Shown here piece after piece: positions 10,226 to 16,525 of a DNA stretch of 20,591 nucleotides. Positions within the stretch are counted from its first letter, which is position 1, and every line of letters starts with the position of its first letter. The stretch is taken from assembly GCA_023266795.1 (NCBI GenBank), contig JAHFPI010000006.1:2165-22755 (forward strand). Reading direction: 5' to 3'. The stretch is from Rhodospirillales bacterium. GTDB lineage: Bacteria > Pseudomonadota > Alphaproteobacteria > Micavibrionales > UBA2020. The notes beneath the pieces were generated by a model, which did no database searches, had not been told where the DNA came from, and saw only the letters and a program-made list of their open reading frames with translations. Made by a program: the position numbers and the translations under genes.

Positions 10226-10813
10226 ATGACGAGCCTACGGGATATATTTATAACGCAAAAACAAACCACCGCCGAAGAAAACGTCGAAGCGGCGCTGGAA
10301 AAAGTCGCAAAAAATTTGCGGAAAGATATTGAAAACCACATCCGCCAGAAAAAAACCGACCAGCGGATGACCTTCGTCCTGGGCATGAAACTGGATGATC
10401 TGAATGATAAAGTCGATATTACTCAGCTTGAGGGATACAAGCGGCTGCACGCCATCTGCGCGGATCCGGACGTCGATGTCAAAATAGACATTGACCTTCC
10501 TGAGGATAAGGACTGGTATGAACTTCCGGCCTCCGTCCTCATTTACCTTGACCAGCCCTATAGCGCATCGCCGGCTGTCCGCAGCGCCGCCGCTTCAACG
10601 CCAGTTGCCGCAGCAGCGCCTGCACCGTCTATCAATGCCAGCGTCCTGCAAATGTCTGGCGCGGCTCTGCAGGAGCTTCTGCAACAAATCAAAAAAGAGC
10701 GGCCCGATGATTTCTCTGCTGTAGCGGTTCCCAAAAACCCCGCCGCCCTGACGCATGACATCAAGGCCACCAGACCGATCGGCGCGCCAAAACCGCCCGC
10801 TACCGGCCCATAA
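10226..10813 (+). CDS. Family A protein, copy 1, unknown function
   Basis: I do not recognise this 195-residue protein. It has no signal peptide or membrane segment and should be cytoplasmic or exported by another route. Residues 1-45 are a charged helix (EEN..AALEKVAKNLRKDIENHIR). Residues about 46-112 look alpha/beta, ending in LIYLDQPYSAS. About 113-145 is an Ala/Pro-rich linker. A short amphipathic helix (LQELLQQIKKERPDDF) then leads into a basic, Pro-rich tail (ALTHDIKATRPIG). AGGGGA precedes the ATG by a good distance. The next gene, 12 bases downstream, is a paralog with near-identical head, core block and tail, so the pair arose by tandem duplication and is probably one operon. It sits between rsmA and inverted gmk, a place where many relatives have no such gene (family knowledge). 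Confidence 0.8.
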   Translation: MTSLRDIFITQKQTTAEENVEAALEKVAKNLRKDIENHIRQKKTDQRMTFVLGMKLDDLNDKVDITQLEGYKRLHAICADPDVDVKIDIDLPEDKDWYELPASVLIYLDQPYSASPAVRSAAASTPVAAAAPAPSINASVLQMSGAALQELLQQIKKERPDDFSAVAVPKNPAALTHDIKATRPIGAPKPPATGP

Positions 10814-10825
10814 GGAAAAACAGCC

Positions 10826-11416
10826 ATGACAAGCCTGAGGGATATGTTCACAACGCAGACCAAAACCAACTCCGAACAAAAAGTCGAGGACGTGCTGGAG
10901 AAGGTGGCAAAAAATTTACGCAAGGATATAGAGAAACGCATTCGCAAGCAGGAATCCGACCGGAAGATCGTCTATGGCTACGCTGTTGGTTTCGGCAATG
11001 ACGTCGATGTCACAAAGCTTGACGGCTATAAAAAGCTGCACGACATCTGCGCGGATCCGGACGTCGATGTCAGGATAGATATTAATTTTACCGGCCAGTT
11101 CGGAAGAATAGCCCTTACAGGCGACTATTCTAGAATCGTTATTACTTTGGACGAGCCTTACAGCGCGTCGGGAACGCAACCGGCGCGTCCCGCTCCCTCT
11201 GTGCCGCCCCCGAAAACCCATCCGTCCGCCGCTCCGGTTCTCTCTGCCGGTGACAGCGTTCTCGAAATGCCAAGCGATGAGCTGCAGGAGCTTCTGGCGC
11301 GGATCAAAAAAGCGCGTCCCGATGATTTTTCCGCTGTGGCCGATCCCAAAAATCCCGCCGCCCTGACGCATGACATCAAAGCCACCCGGCCGATCGGCAG
11401 CCCGAAACGGCCCTAA
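10826..11416 (+). CDS. Family A protein, copy 2, unknown function (tandem paralog)
   Basis: This 196-residue protein is a paralog of the gene 12 bases upstream. Shared segments are MTSLRD, the helix LEKVAKNLRKDIE, the core block ICADPDVDV.IDI, a (Y)LD(Q/E)PYSAS strand, LQELL..IKK.RPDDFSAVA and the tail NPAALTHDIKATRPIG. The copies differ most at residues 46-60 and 85-110 and in the linker, which here is Pro-rich (about 118-140). DNA identity is exact over 29 bases in the core (11044-11072 against 10453-10481) and over 26 bases in the tail (11354-11379 against 10739-10764). AAGGAA provides a good ribosome site. No signal peptide or membrane segment is seen. The gene is convergent with gmk with only 8 bases between the stops. 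Its function is unknown. Confidence 0.8.
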   Translation: MTSLRDMFTTQTKTNSEQKVEDVLEKVAKNLRKDIEKRIRKQESDRKIVYGYAVGFGNDVDVTKLDGYKKLHDICADPDVDVRIDINFTGQFGRIALTGDYSRIVITLDEPYSASGTQPARPAPSVPPPKTHPSAAPVLSAGDSVLEMPSDELQELLARIKKARPDDFSAVADPKNPAALTHDIKATRPIGSPKRP

Positions 11417-11424
11417 ATAAGTTC

Positions 11425-12099
11425 TTATTTTCCCGGCTTCAGCGTATCGACGAAGTCCTGCACATTGTGCAGGCGGGTGCGTTTGACGCGTTCAGCGTCG
11501 AGAATCCCGCGCACCTGACGGATGCTTTCGCTTAAATCGTTGTTCACGATCACATACTGGAATTCTTTGTAGTGGGATATTTCGTCATGCGCCATGCTGA
11601 GGCGGCGGGCGATTTCCTCCGCGCTGTCCTGCGCGCGGGAATGCAGGCGGTGTTCCAGATCGTTCCAGCTCGGCGGCAGCAGAAAGATGGAGACCACATC
11701 GTCCTTGGCGATCTCCGTGAGCTTGCGGTTGCCCTGCCAGTCGATGTCGAACAGCACGTCGCGGCCTTCCGCCAGCGCTTTTTCAACCGGCGCTTTCGGC
11801 GTGCCGTAATAATTATTGTTGTAAACCAGCGCATACTCCAGCATCTCGCCGCTGGCGATCATCTGCTGGAATTTCTCGCGGCTGACGAAATAGTAATGCT
11901 GCCCCTCGATTTCACCGGGGCGCTTCGCCCGCGTGGTGGCGGATACCGAAATGACGGTCTGCGGATCGAGCCGCATCAGCTCCCGCGTGATCGTAGTCTT
12001 GCCCCCGCCGGGCGGCGACGCCAGCACCAGCATCACCCCACGCCGTTTGAATGCGGCCGGCGAAGAAGGGAGCTGTGTCACGCTTGCTGCTGTCATCAT
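11425..12099 (-). CDS. gmk: Guanylate kinase
   Basis: Gmk phosphorylates GMP (and dGMP) with ATP to give GDP, an essential step in guanine nucleotide supply. The 224-residue protein has a P-loop at residues 28-35 (SPPGGGKT) and the GMP-binding segment SATTRAKRPGEIEGQHYYF. It also has EMLEYALVYNNNYYGTPK, the Walker B-like DVLFDIDWQG, and the lid with RRLSMAHDEI. Length is normal with a short N-terminal extension. The P-loop differs from the usual S(S/G)PSGAGK(S/T) in carrying Pro and Gly where Ser and Ala are common; the essential GK(T) is kept. ATG codons occur at 12099 and 12096; I use the first. No strong ribosome site is visible. A candidate promoter lies just upstream, and the gene is divergent from the dehydrogenase at 12180. 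Confidence 0.95.
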   Translation of the reverse strand: MMTAASVTQLPSSPAAFKRRGVMLVLASPPGGGKTTITRELMRLDPQTVISVSATTRAKRPGEIEGQHYYFVSREKFQQMIASGEMLEYALVYNNNYYGTPKAPVEKALAEGRDVLFDIDWQGNRKLTEIAKDDVVSIFLLPPSWNDLEHRLHSRAQDSAEEIARRLSMAHDEISHYKEFQYVIVNNDLSESIRQVRGILDAERVKRTRLHNVQDFVDTLKPGK

Positions 12100-12133
12100 T
12101 TTTCTATAGCTTCATGAAGGTGTTTACTGTTCC

Positions 12134-12162
12134 CTTATAACGTGCCCGAAACGACAAAACAA
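12134..12162 (-). promoter_or_regulatory. Candidate promoter for gmk
   Basis: On the minus strand TTGTTT (12157-12162) and TATAAG (12134-12139) are separated by 17 bases. They lie about 35 bases upstream of the gmk start, in the 80-base divergent region. The -10 box is good (5 of 6) and the -35 box is weak. A CTTCATGAAG palindrome lies between it and gmk (12110-12119). Confidence 0.35.
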
Positions 12163-12179
12163 CCTTTGGCTCAGGTACT

Positions 12180-12959
12180 ATGAAAAAGTACAAAACAATT
12201 CTGCTCAAAACAGTTCTGATCACTGGCGCCTCCAGCGGCATCGGCCGGGCGCTGGCCCTGCTCTATGCCGCCCCCGATGTCACCCTGCTGCTGGCGGGAC
12301 GTAATGCCCCGCGCCTCGACGAGGTTGCCGCTTTATGCCGCCAGAAGGGCGCAACAGTCGAAACCTGCGCCATCGACGTGACCGACCGCGCAGCTTTCGA
12401 GCAAAAAATTCTCGGCTGGGATGAACAACATCCGGTAGATCTGGTCATCGCCAATGCCGGCGTTTCCGGCGGTACCAGCATGGATGCGGCCCAAAGCGAA
12501 GCGCAGCTGCGCGAGATCATCAACGTCAACCTCATCGGCACCTTCAACACCGTAAACCCGCTGTTGCCGCACCTGCGCGCCCGCAAACAGGGGCAGATCG
12601 CGCTGATGAGCTCGATGGCCGGTTTTCGGGGCATGCCCAACGCCCCCGCCTACAGCGTCAGCAAAGTGGCGGTGCGCGCCTATGGCGATGCGCTGCGCCC
12701 GCTTTTAAAACCCGACGGCATCACCGTCTCGATCATTTTTCCGGGATTTATCAAAACGCCGCTCACCGACGTCAATACCTTCCCCATGCCGTTCCTGATG
12801 GACGTGGATACGGCGGCGGCCATCATCAAACGCGGGCTTGACGCCGGAAAAATAACGATCGCTTTTCCATGGCAGATGCATATTTTCTGCTGGCTGCTCG
12901 GCGTGATGCCGCGCTGCGCCGGCGACTGGCTGCTCGGCCGCGCTCCGAGGAAAAATTAG
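12180..12959 (+). CDS. Short-chain dehydrogenase/reductase (SDR family NAD(P)-dependent oxidoreductase)
   Basis: This is a classical SDR of 259 residues; the substrate is unknown. The Rossmann dinucleotide motif TGASSGIG is at residues 15-22, preceded by the strand TVLITG. LLAGRN ends strand 2, where the Arg after Gly favours NADP(H) (inference). NAG is at 92-94. The catalytic residues appear as Ser145 (LMSSMAG), Tyr158 and Lys162 (YSVSK). PGFIKTPL is the usual cofactor-closing loop. The last 30 residues (FPWQMHIFCWLLGVMPRCAGDWLL) are unusually hydrophobic and could contact the membrane, as in some SDRs acting on lipids. The ATG at 12180 follows a weak AGG. It is divergent from gmk and ends just before a large inverted repeat. 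Confidence 0.9.
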   Translation: MKKYKTILLKTVLITGASSGIGRALALLYAAPDVTLLLAGRNAPRLDEVAALCRQKGATVETCAIDVTDRAAFEQKILGWDEQHPVDLVIANAGVSGGTSMDAAQSEAQLREIINVNLIGTFNTVNPLLPHLRARKQGQIALMSSMAGFRGMPNAPAYSVSKVAVRAYGDALRPLLKPDGITVSIIFPGFIKTPLTDVNTFPMPFLMDVDTAAAIIKRGLDAGKITIAFPWQMHIFCWLLGVMPRCAGDWLLGRAPRKN

Positions 12960-12972
12960 ACCTGAACAAATA

Positions 12973-13061
12973 CGTCACCCCTGCGAAAGCAGGGGCCCAG
13001 TTGGGACTTTTCTTATACTGGAACATAAAACACCAACTGGATCCCTGCTTTCGCAGGGACG
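12973..13061. repeat. Large inverted repeat (REP/MITE-like palindromic element)
   Basis: The left arm (12973-13004) and right arm (13033-13061) are near-perfect reverse complements of about 30 bases around a 28-base A+T-rich centre. Within each arm, CCCTGCGAAAGCAGGG is itself a 6-bp hairpin with a GAAA loop (CTTTCG on the other strand). Elements with a core like this are widespread intergenic repeats in alphaproteobacteria (family knowledge). It lies 13 bases after the dehydrogenase stop and 1 base from the tusA stop, exactly between convergent genes, so it could also act as a bidirectional terminator. I see no second copy in this window. Confidence 0.8.
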
Positions 13062-13062
13062 A

Positions 13063-13299
13063 CTATGCATCCCCCTTCCGGCACACGACGACGACCTCGG
13101 TCTCGGCGCCCTGATCTTCAACGGACTGCAGCGCATGGCCGGTTTCGGCGCAGAAAAGCCGGAAATCATGGGGTGCGGCCTTGTCGGTGACCCTCACGCG
13201 GAGAATATCCCCGGCAGGGAGCCGCAGCAGAACCTTGCGCGCCTTCAGCACCGGCAGCGGGCAGATCAGCCCCCGCGCATCCAGATGATGCTCCGCCAT
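13063..13299 (-). CDS. TusA-family sulfurtransferase-like protein (SirA/YeeD type)
   Basis: This is a 78-residue member of the TusA family, small sulfur carriers that hold a persulfide on a conserved cysteine. The signature LDARGLICPLPVLKARK is present, with CPLP at residues 13-16 and Cys13 as the sulfur-carrying residue. The rest fits the two-layer alpha/beta fold (DILRVRVTDKAAPHDFRLFC, ETEVVVVCRKG). TusA proper acts in tRNA 2-thiouridine synthesis; whether this copy does so or serves another sulfur pathway cannot be told from sequence. Its ATG overlaps the stop of the upstream glycosyltransferase in a TAATG, so the two are translationally coupled. The stop abuts the inverted repeat. Confidence 0.9.
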   Translation of the reverse strand: MAEHHLDARGLICPLPVLKARKVLLRLPAGDILRVRVTDKAAPHDFRLFCAETGHALQSVEDQGAETEVVVVCRKGDA

Positions 13300-14198
13300 T
13301 ACGCCGCCACTTCCGGCTTGAAATTTTTATAAACGTCCGACACCGATACGTCCTCAAGACTCTCCGACTGGATGATCTGCACGGATTTGCCGACCGGCGC
13401 CGACCGCTCGGGGCTGGAAACCTTTGTGCAGAACAGCACCACCGTCGGGCAGCCCGCCAGCGCCACCAGATGCACCGGCCCCGTATCGTTGCCGATGGCT
13501 CCCGCCGCGCCACGCGCCAGCGTCGCGATATCGTAGAGCGACGTCCGCCCGCAAAGATCGATGATGCCGGGACATGCCGCCACAACGCCGGCGATCACCT
13601 CCGCCTCCGCATGGGTGCCGATCACGGCGACCTGATAGCCGGCCTTCATCAGCATGAGCCCCAGCGCCGCATAGCGGACCGCCGGCCAGCGTTTGGCCGG
13701 ATGCTGTGGCGCCGAACCGGGAATTAGCAGGATATAAGGCTTTTTGAGGTTGAACGCGCTGACGTCCGCGCGCATCCACGCGATGTCGGGCAGGCGCATG
13801 TCGATCCCCGCCAGTTTCAGAATCTCCTGATGGCGCTTGAAGGCGTGCAGGGGAGCATTCGCCATCATTCCCGACCAGATAGGTTTCTTGAGGAACATCC
13901 GGTAATAGGTGGCGGTGCGGTCGTTCATCTGTAGGTCATACACCCGCGTATAATTGCCGCTGTTGAACTGCCTGAACAGGAAATACCATTCATGGATCGC
14001 GTAGAACTTCGGGCGGCTGTCGACGATGATGTCGTTGAAATAACCGCTGCGCTCGGCAATGTCCAGAAAAGGCCGCGTGGTGAGCAGGGTGATATGCGCG
14101 TCTTTGTGGTGGCGGCGGATCGCCTCCATCGCGCCCATCGCCAGAATAAAATCCCCCAGCGCGCTCAGTTTGATGACAAGAATTTTTTCAAGGGTCAT
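13299..14198 (-). CDS. Glycosyltransferase family 9 (heptosyltransferase-like)
   Basis: GT9 enzymes transfer ADP-heptose to the lipopolysaccharide inner core, on the cytoplasmic side of the inner membrane. The 299-residue protein has the N-terminal acceptor motif IKLSALGDFILA (about 9-20, with the GD pair), the inter-domain PGSAPQHPAKRWP (160-172) and the donor-binding GNDTGPVHL (236-244), which is diagnostic for the family. Length is a little short for a WaaC/WaaF protein but normal for alphaproteobacterial GT9 proteins. The ATG at 14198 has no clear ribosome site. The stop overlaps the start of the tusA-like gene by one base. The exact sugar and acceptor are unknown. Confidence 0.9.
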   Translation of the reverse strand: MTLEKILVIKLSALGDFILAMGAMEAIRRHHKDAHITLLTTRPFLDIAERSGYFNDIIVDSRPKFYAIHEWYFLFRQFNSGNYTRVYDLQMNDRTATYYRMFLKKPIWSGMMANAPLHAFKRHQEILKLAGIDMRLPDIAWMRADVSAFNLKKPYILLIPGSAPQHPAKRWPAVRYAALGLMLMKAGYQVAVIGTHAEAEVIAGVVAACPGIIDLCGRTSLYDIATLARGAAGAIGNDTGPVHLVALAGCPTVVLFCTKVSSPERSAPVGKSVQIIQSESLEDVSVSDVYKNFKPEVAA

Positions 14199-14313
14199 GG
14201 CGTCAGTCTATAGGAGAGCCGGAAAACCTGCCAGACCGTGCAAAGGCAACAACGCGCCGGATAAAAAATATAATAAATTCATATAGTTAATGTTTAATAC
14301 TGTCTTTTTTGTT

Positions 14314-14325
14314 ATATTATGTTAA
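14314..14325 (+). promoter_or_regulatory. 12-base A+T-rich motif shared with the family A upstream region
   Basis: ATATTATGTTAA occurs here and at 10161-10172, in each case shortly before the first gene of a tandem pair of unknown function, and on the same strand. At both sites a TTG lies just before it (TTGATA and TTGTTA). The first in-frame ATG of family B (14319) falls inside this motif, which argues that translation starts further on. The exact match is seen; a shared regulatory role is inference, and the region is A+T-rich, so chance is possible. Confidence 0.35.
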
Positions 14326-14357
14326 TATATTTACAGGGTAAAATTACGAGTAGAAAG

Positions 14358-15521
14358 ATGATTGCCGTGGACAAATATACCTCGGGGAAATACAGCACGG
14401 ACTATCTGAAGAACGGTTCCCGCAATATTCAACGCAGCGAACTGGCGAAGAAGACGCCTTTGGAAAAAATCCAGGGAAGATTCACTGACTTTGAAACAAC
14501 GTATGCCGCCCACGATACAAGCACAATTGCTTATATTGAAAGGTCAATCAAGGAGGAAATTGCCGCCCTGGGAAAAGACCTGTCGGCGCTTGACCCCTCG
14601 GGTAAAAGCAGCAATGAACAAATACAGGAGCGCTTCAAACGGGCAGCAATCCGCGCGCACATCGTGAGCGCCCGCAGGCAATTCGACGATTTTGAAAAAA
14701 CCGACATAGCGCATGACTTTACAATAGTCGACCATATAGCATCCCGGATCAAGGCACATATCGTTGCTGCCCACGCGGATTTCTCCATACTCGACCCCTC
14801 GGGCAAAAACACCACCGCGCAGATGGAAGAGCGCCTCAAAAAAGCCGCCAGCCGCGCCAACATTATCACCGCGCGCAAAAGGTTTGCCGAATTCGAGACA
14901 CGGGAGGAAGACAGCCTCTACCCTGAACACGTAGAACGCGCTATCAGGAACAGCCTTTCCGCCGCCGGTGCGGATATGTCAGCCCTCGATGCCACCGGAC
15001 AAAGCAGCGCCGAGCAAATGGAATCCCGTTTTCAACAGGCAACCGTCCGCGGCCATATTCTCAACGCGCGGAAGGAATTTGCCGGACTTGAAGCGACAGA
15101 TGAAGGGCTTGACGTGGAGTTCCACGAAAAAGAAATCAGGGATTCACTGGCCACCGCCGGCGCGGACATGTCGGCGCTTGACCCCTCGGGCGCAAGTTCA
15201 GCCGAACGCATGGAAGCGCGTCTTAAACAGGCGGTGCTCCGCGCCCATCTGGCCGGCGCGCGGGGAAGTCTGGTGTATTTTGAAGAAGATCATAAAGCCA
15301 CATACGCTCTGGATGACGCCAAAGAGCACCTGACGGCGGCTGGCGGGGATATGTCAGCGCTGGGCGCTCCGGGAGCAAAATCTCCTGAACAGACGGCGGA
15401 GCGCCTGAAACGGATAGCCGACACCCTCACAGAGGCTTTTATCAGCTCCACCATGCGCGTACGCCCCGGCGGGGTACGTGCCGTGAAACCGTTTAAACTC
15501 CAGAATAAAATCGGCGGGTAA
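14358..15521 (+). CDS. Family B repeat protein, copy 1, unknown function
   Basis: I do not recognise this 387-residue protein. It is made of about five repeats of 61-67 residues, visible from the recurring loop LDPSG or variants. Numbered from the ATG at 14358, these loops start at about residues 78, 145, 210, 274 and 335. Each repeat reads roughly as a helix (R.HI..AR.EF..FE), a spacer, a helix (I...L.AAGADMSALDPSG) and a helix (S.EQMEERLKQAA), so the protein should be an all-helical solenoid. It ends in VRPGGVRAVKPFKL, which is shared with copy 2. No signal peptide or membrane segment is present. The frame is open to an ATG at 14319, but that codon lies in the A+T-rich upstream motif; 14358 is preferred although its ribosome site is weak. 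Copy 2 follows by 8 bases. Confidence 0.8.
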   Translation: MIAVDKYTSGKYSTDYLKNGSRNIQRSELAKKTPLEKIQGRFTDFETTYAAHDTSTIAYIERSIKEEIAALGKDLSALDPSGKSSNEQIQERFKRAAIRAHIVSARRQFDDFEKTDIAHDFTIVDHIASRIKAHIVAAHADFSILDPSGKNTTAQMEERLKKAASRANIITARKRFAEFETREEDSLYPEHVERAIRNSLSAAGADMSALDATGQSSAEQMESRFQQATVRGHILNARKEFAGLEATDEGLDVEFHEKEIRDSLATAGADMSALDPSGASSAERMEARLKQAVLRAHLAGARGSLVYFEEDHKATYALDDAKEHLTAAGGDMSALGAPGAKSPEQTAERLKRIADTLTEAFISSTMRVRPGGVRAVKPFKLQNKIGG

Positions 15522-15529
15522 ATCGGCTC

Positions 15530-16516
15530 ATGAAAAAAATCCCCCCTGATGCTATAAAAGAACTTACCGTGCACTACAACAACTGGTCAGCACATCAAGC
15601 TGCCATGCAGACGTATATAAATAGTTATAAAAGCGGTGACGGACCCCGGATTCCCGCCGAACTTGTATGGGCGCGCGTGATGCTGGCCGAACTTGAAAAA
15701 ACCACCACCGGAAACGATGTGGAGACGCATGTAAAATCCATCAGAGAGCATCTGGATAAGGCTGGGTTAAGGCTGGCCGATCTGGACCCCTTAGGCAGGA
15801 GCACCGATGCGCAGATGGAAAAACGCCTGCAACAGGCGGCTTCCCGTGGTTATCTGATCTTCGCCCGCCGGGAGTTTTCCGAACTCGAAAAAACCGCTGC
15901 CGGAAACGATCTTGAAGTGCATATAAAAATCATAAAAAACCGTCTGGCCCAGTCCGGCTTCAGCATCGCCGCGCTGGATGAATCGGGCGCCAGCACCGAT
16001 GCGCAGATGGAAGAGCGTTTCCAAAGGGCTGTTTCCCGCATCCACCTGATCCATGCCCGCCGGGAGTTTGCCGAGCTTAAGGACAGTGAAACCGGAAGGT
16101 ATGTAGGCCTCATCGTGGATAAAATCAAAAAAAGCCTCTCCGCCGCCGGCGCGGATATGTCCGCGCTGGATCCTTCAGGCAAATACACCGCAGGGCAAAT
16201 GGACGAATATTTTCAGCAGACTGTTGCCCGCGCCTATCTGCGAAGAGCCGATGATCTGATAGCCGGCTTTGAGGAAGACCGCGCTGACTACAGTGATGTC
16301 AAGACCGGAAGTCTCATAGTAGAAATCAGGAATAGCCTGCTGAAGGCCGGCGCCGACCCGGCCACAGTGGATGTTTCACGGGCGAGCCTCCCTGAACAAA
16401 AGATCGAGCTGTTGAAACAGGCCATGGAGTCTCTCTCCTTAAAATTCATACGCTCTTCCATGCATGTGCGTCCGGGCGGGATGCGTGCCGTGAAACCGTT
16501 TAAGCTCAACAGATAA
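15530..16516 (+). CDS. Family B repeat protein, copy 2, unknown function (tandem paralog)
   Basis: This 328-residue protein is a paralog of the preceding gene, with about four repeats. Their loop positions are residues 85 (LDPLG), 149 (LDESG), 213 (LDPSG) and 280 (VDVSR, degenerate), spaced 64, 64 and 67. The best-preserved repeat blocks are ARREF(S/A)EL, AAGADMSALDPSGK and TDAQMEERFQ. The first 40 residues differ from copy 1. The C-terminal tail VRPGGMRAVKPFKL is nearly identical to that of copy 1, and 20 bases of DNA there match exactly. No signal peptide, membrane segment or catalytic motif is seen. It probably shares an operon with copy 1 (8-base gap) and converges on the GT4 gene with 9 bases between stops. 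Function is unknown; a binding scaffold is a guess from the repeat architecture. Confidence 0.8.
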   Translation: MKKIPPDAIKELTVHYNNWSAHQAAMQTYINSYKSGDGPRIPAELVWARVMLAELEKTTTGNDVETHVKSIREHLDKAGLRLADLDPLGRSTDAQMEKRLQQAASRGYLIFARREFSELEKTAAGNDLEVHIKIIKNRLAQSGFSIAALDESGASTDAQMEERFQRAVSRIHLIHARREFAELKDSETGRYVGLIVDKIKKSLSAAGADMSALDPSGKYTAGQMDEYFQQTVARAYLRRADDLIAGFEEDRADYSDVKTGSLIVEIRNSLLKAGADPATVDVSRASLPEQKIELLKQAMESLSLKFIRSSMHVRPGGMRAVKPFKLNR

Positions 16517-16525
16517 TATTTTCGC

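Noticed and set aside
14319..14357. Upstream ATG start for family B copy 1
   Set aside because: It has no ribosome site and lies within the A+T-rich motif shared with the family A upstream region, so the ATG at 14358 is more likely; this is not certain.
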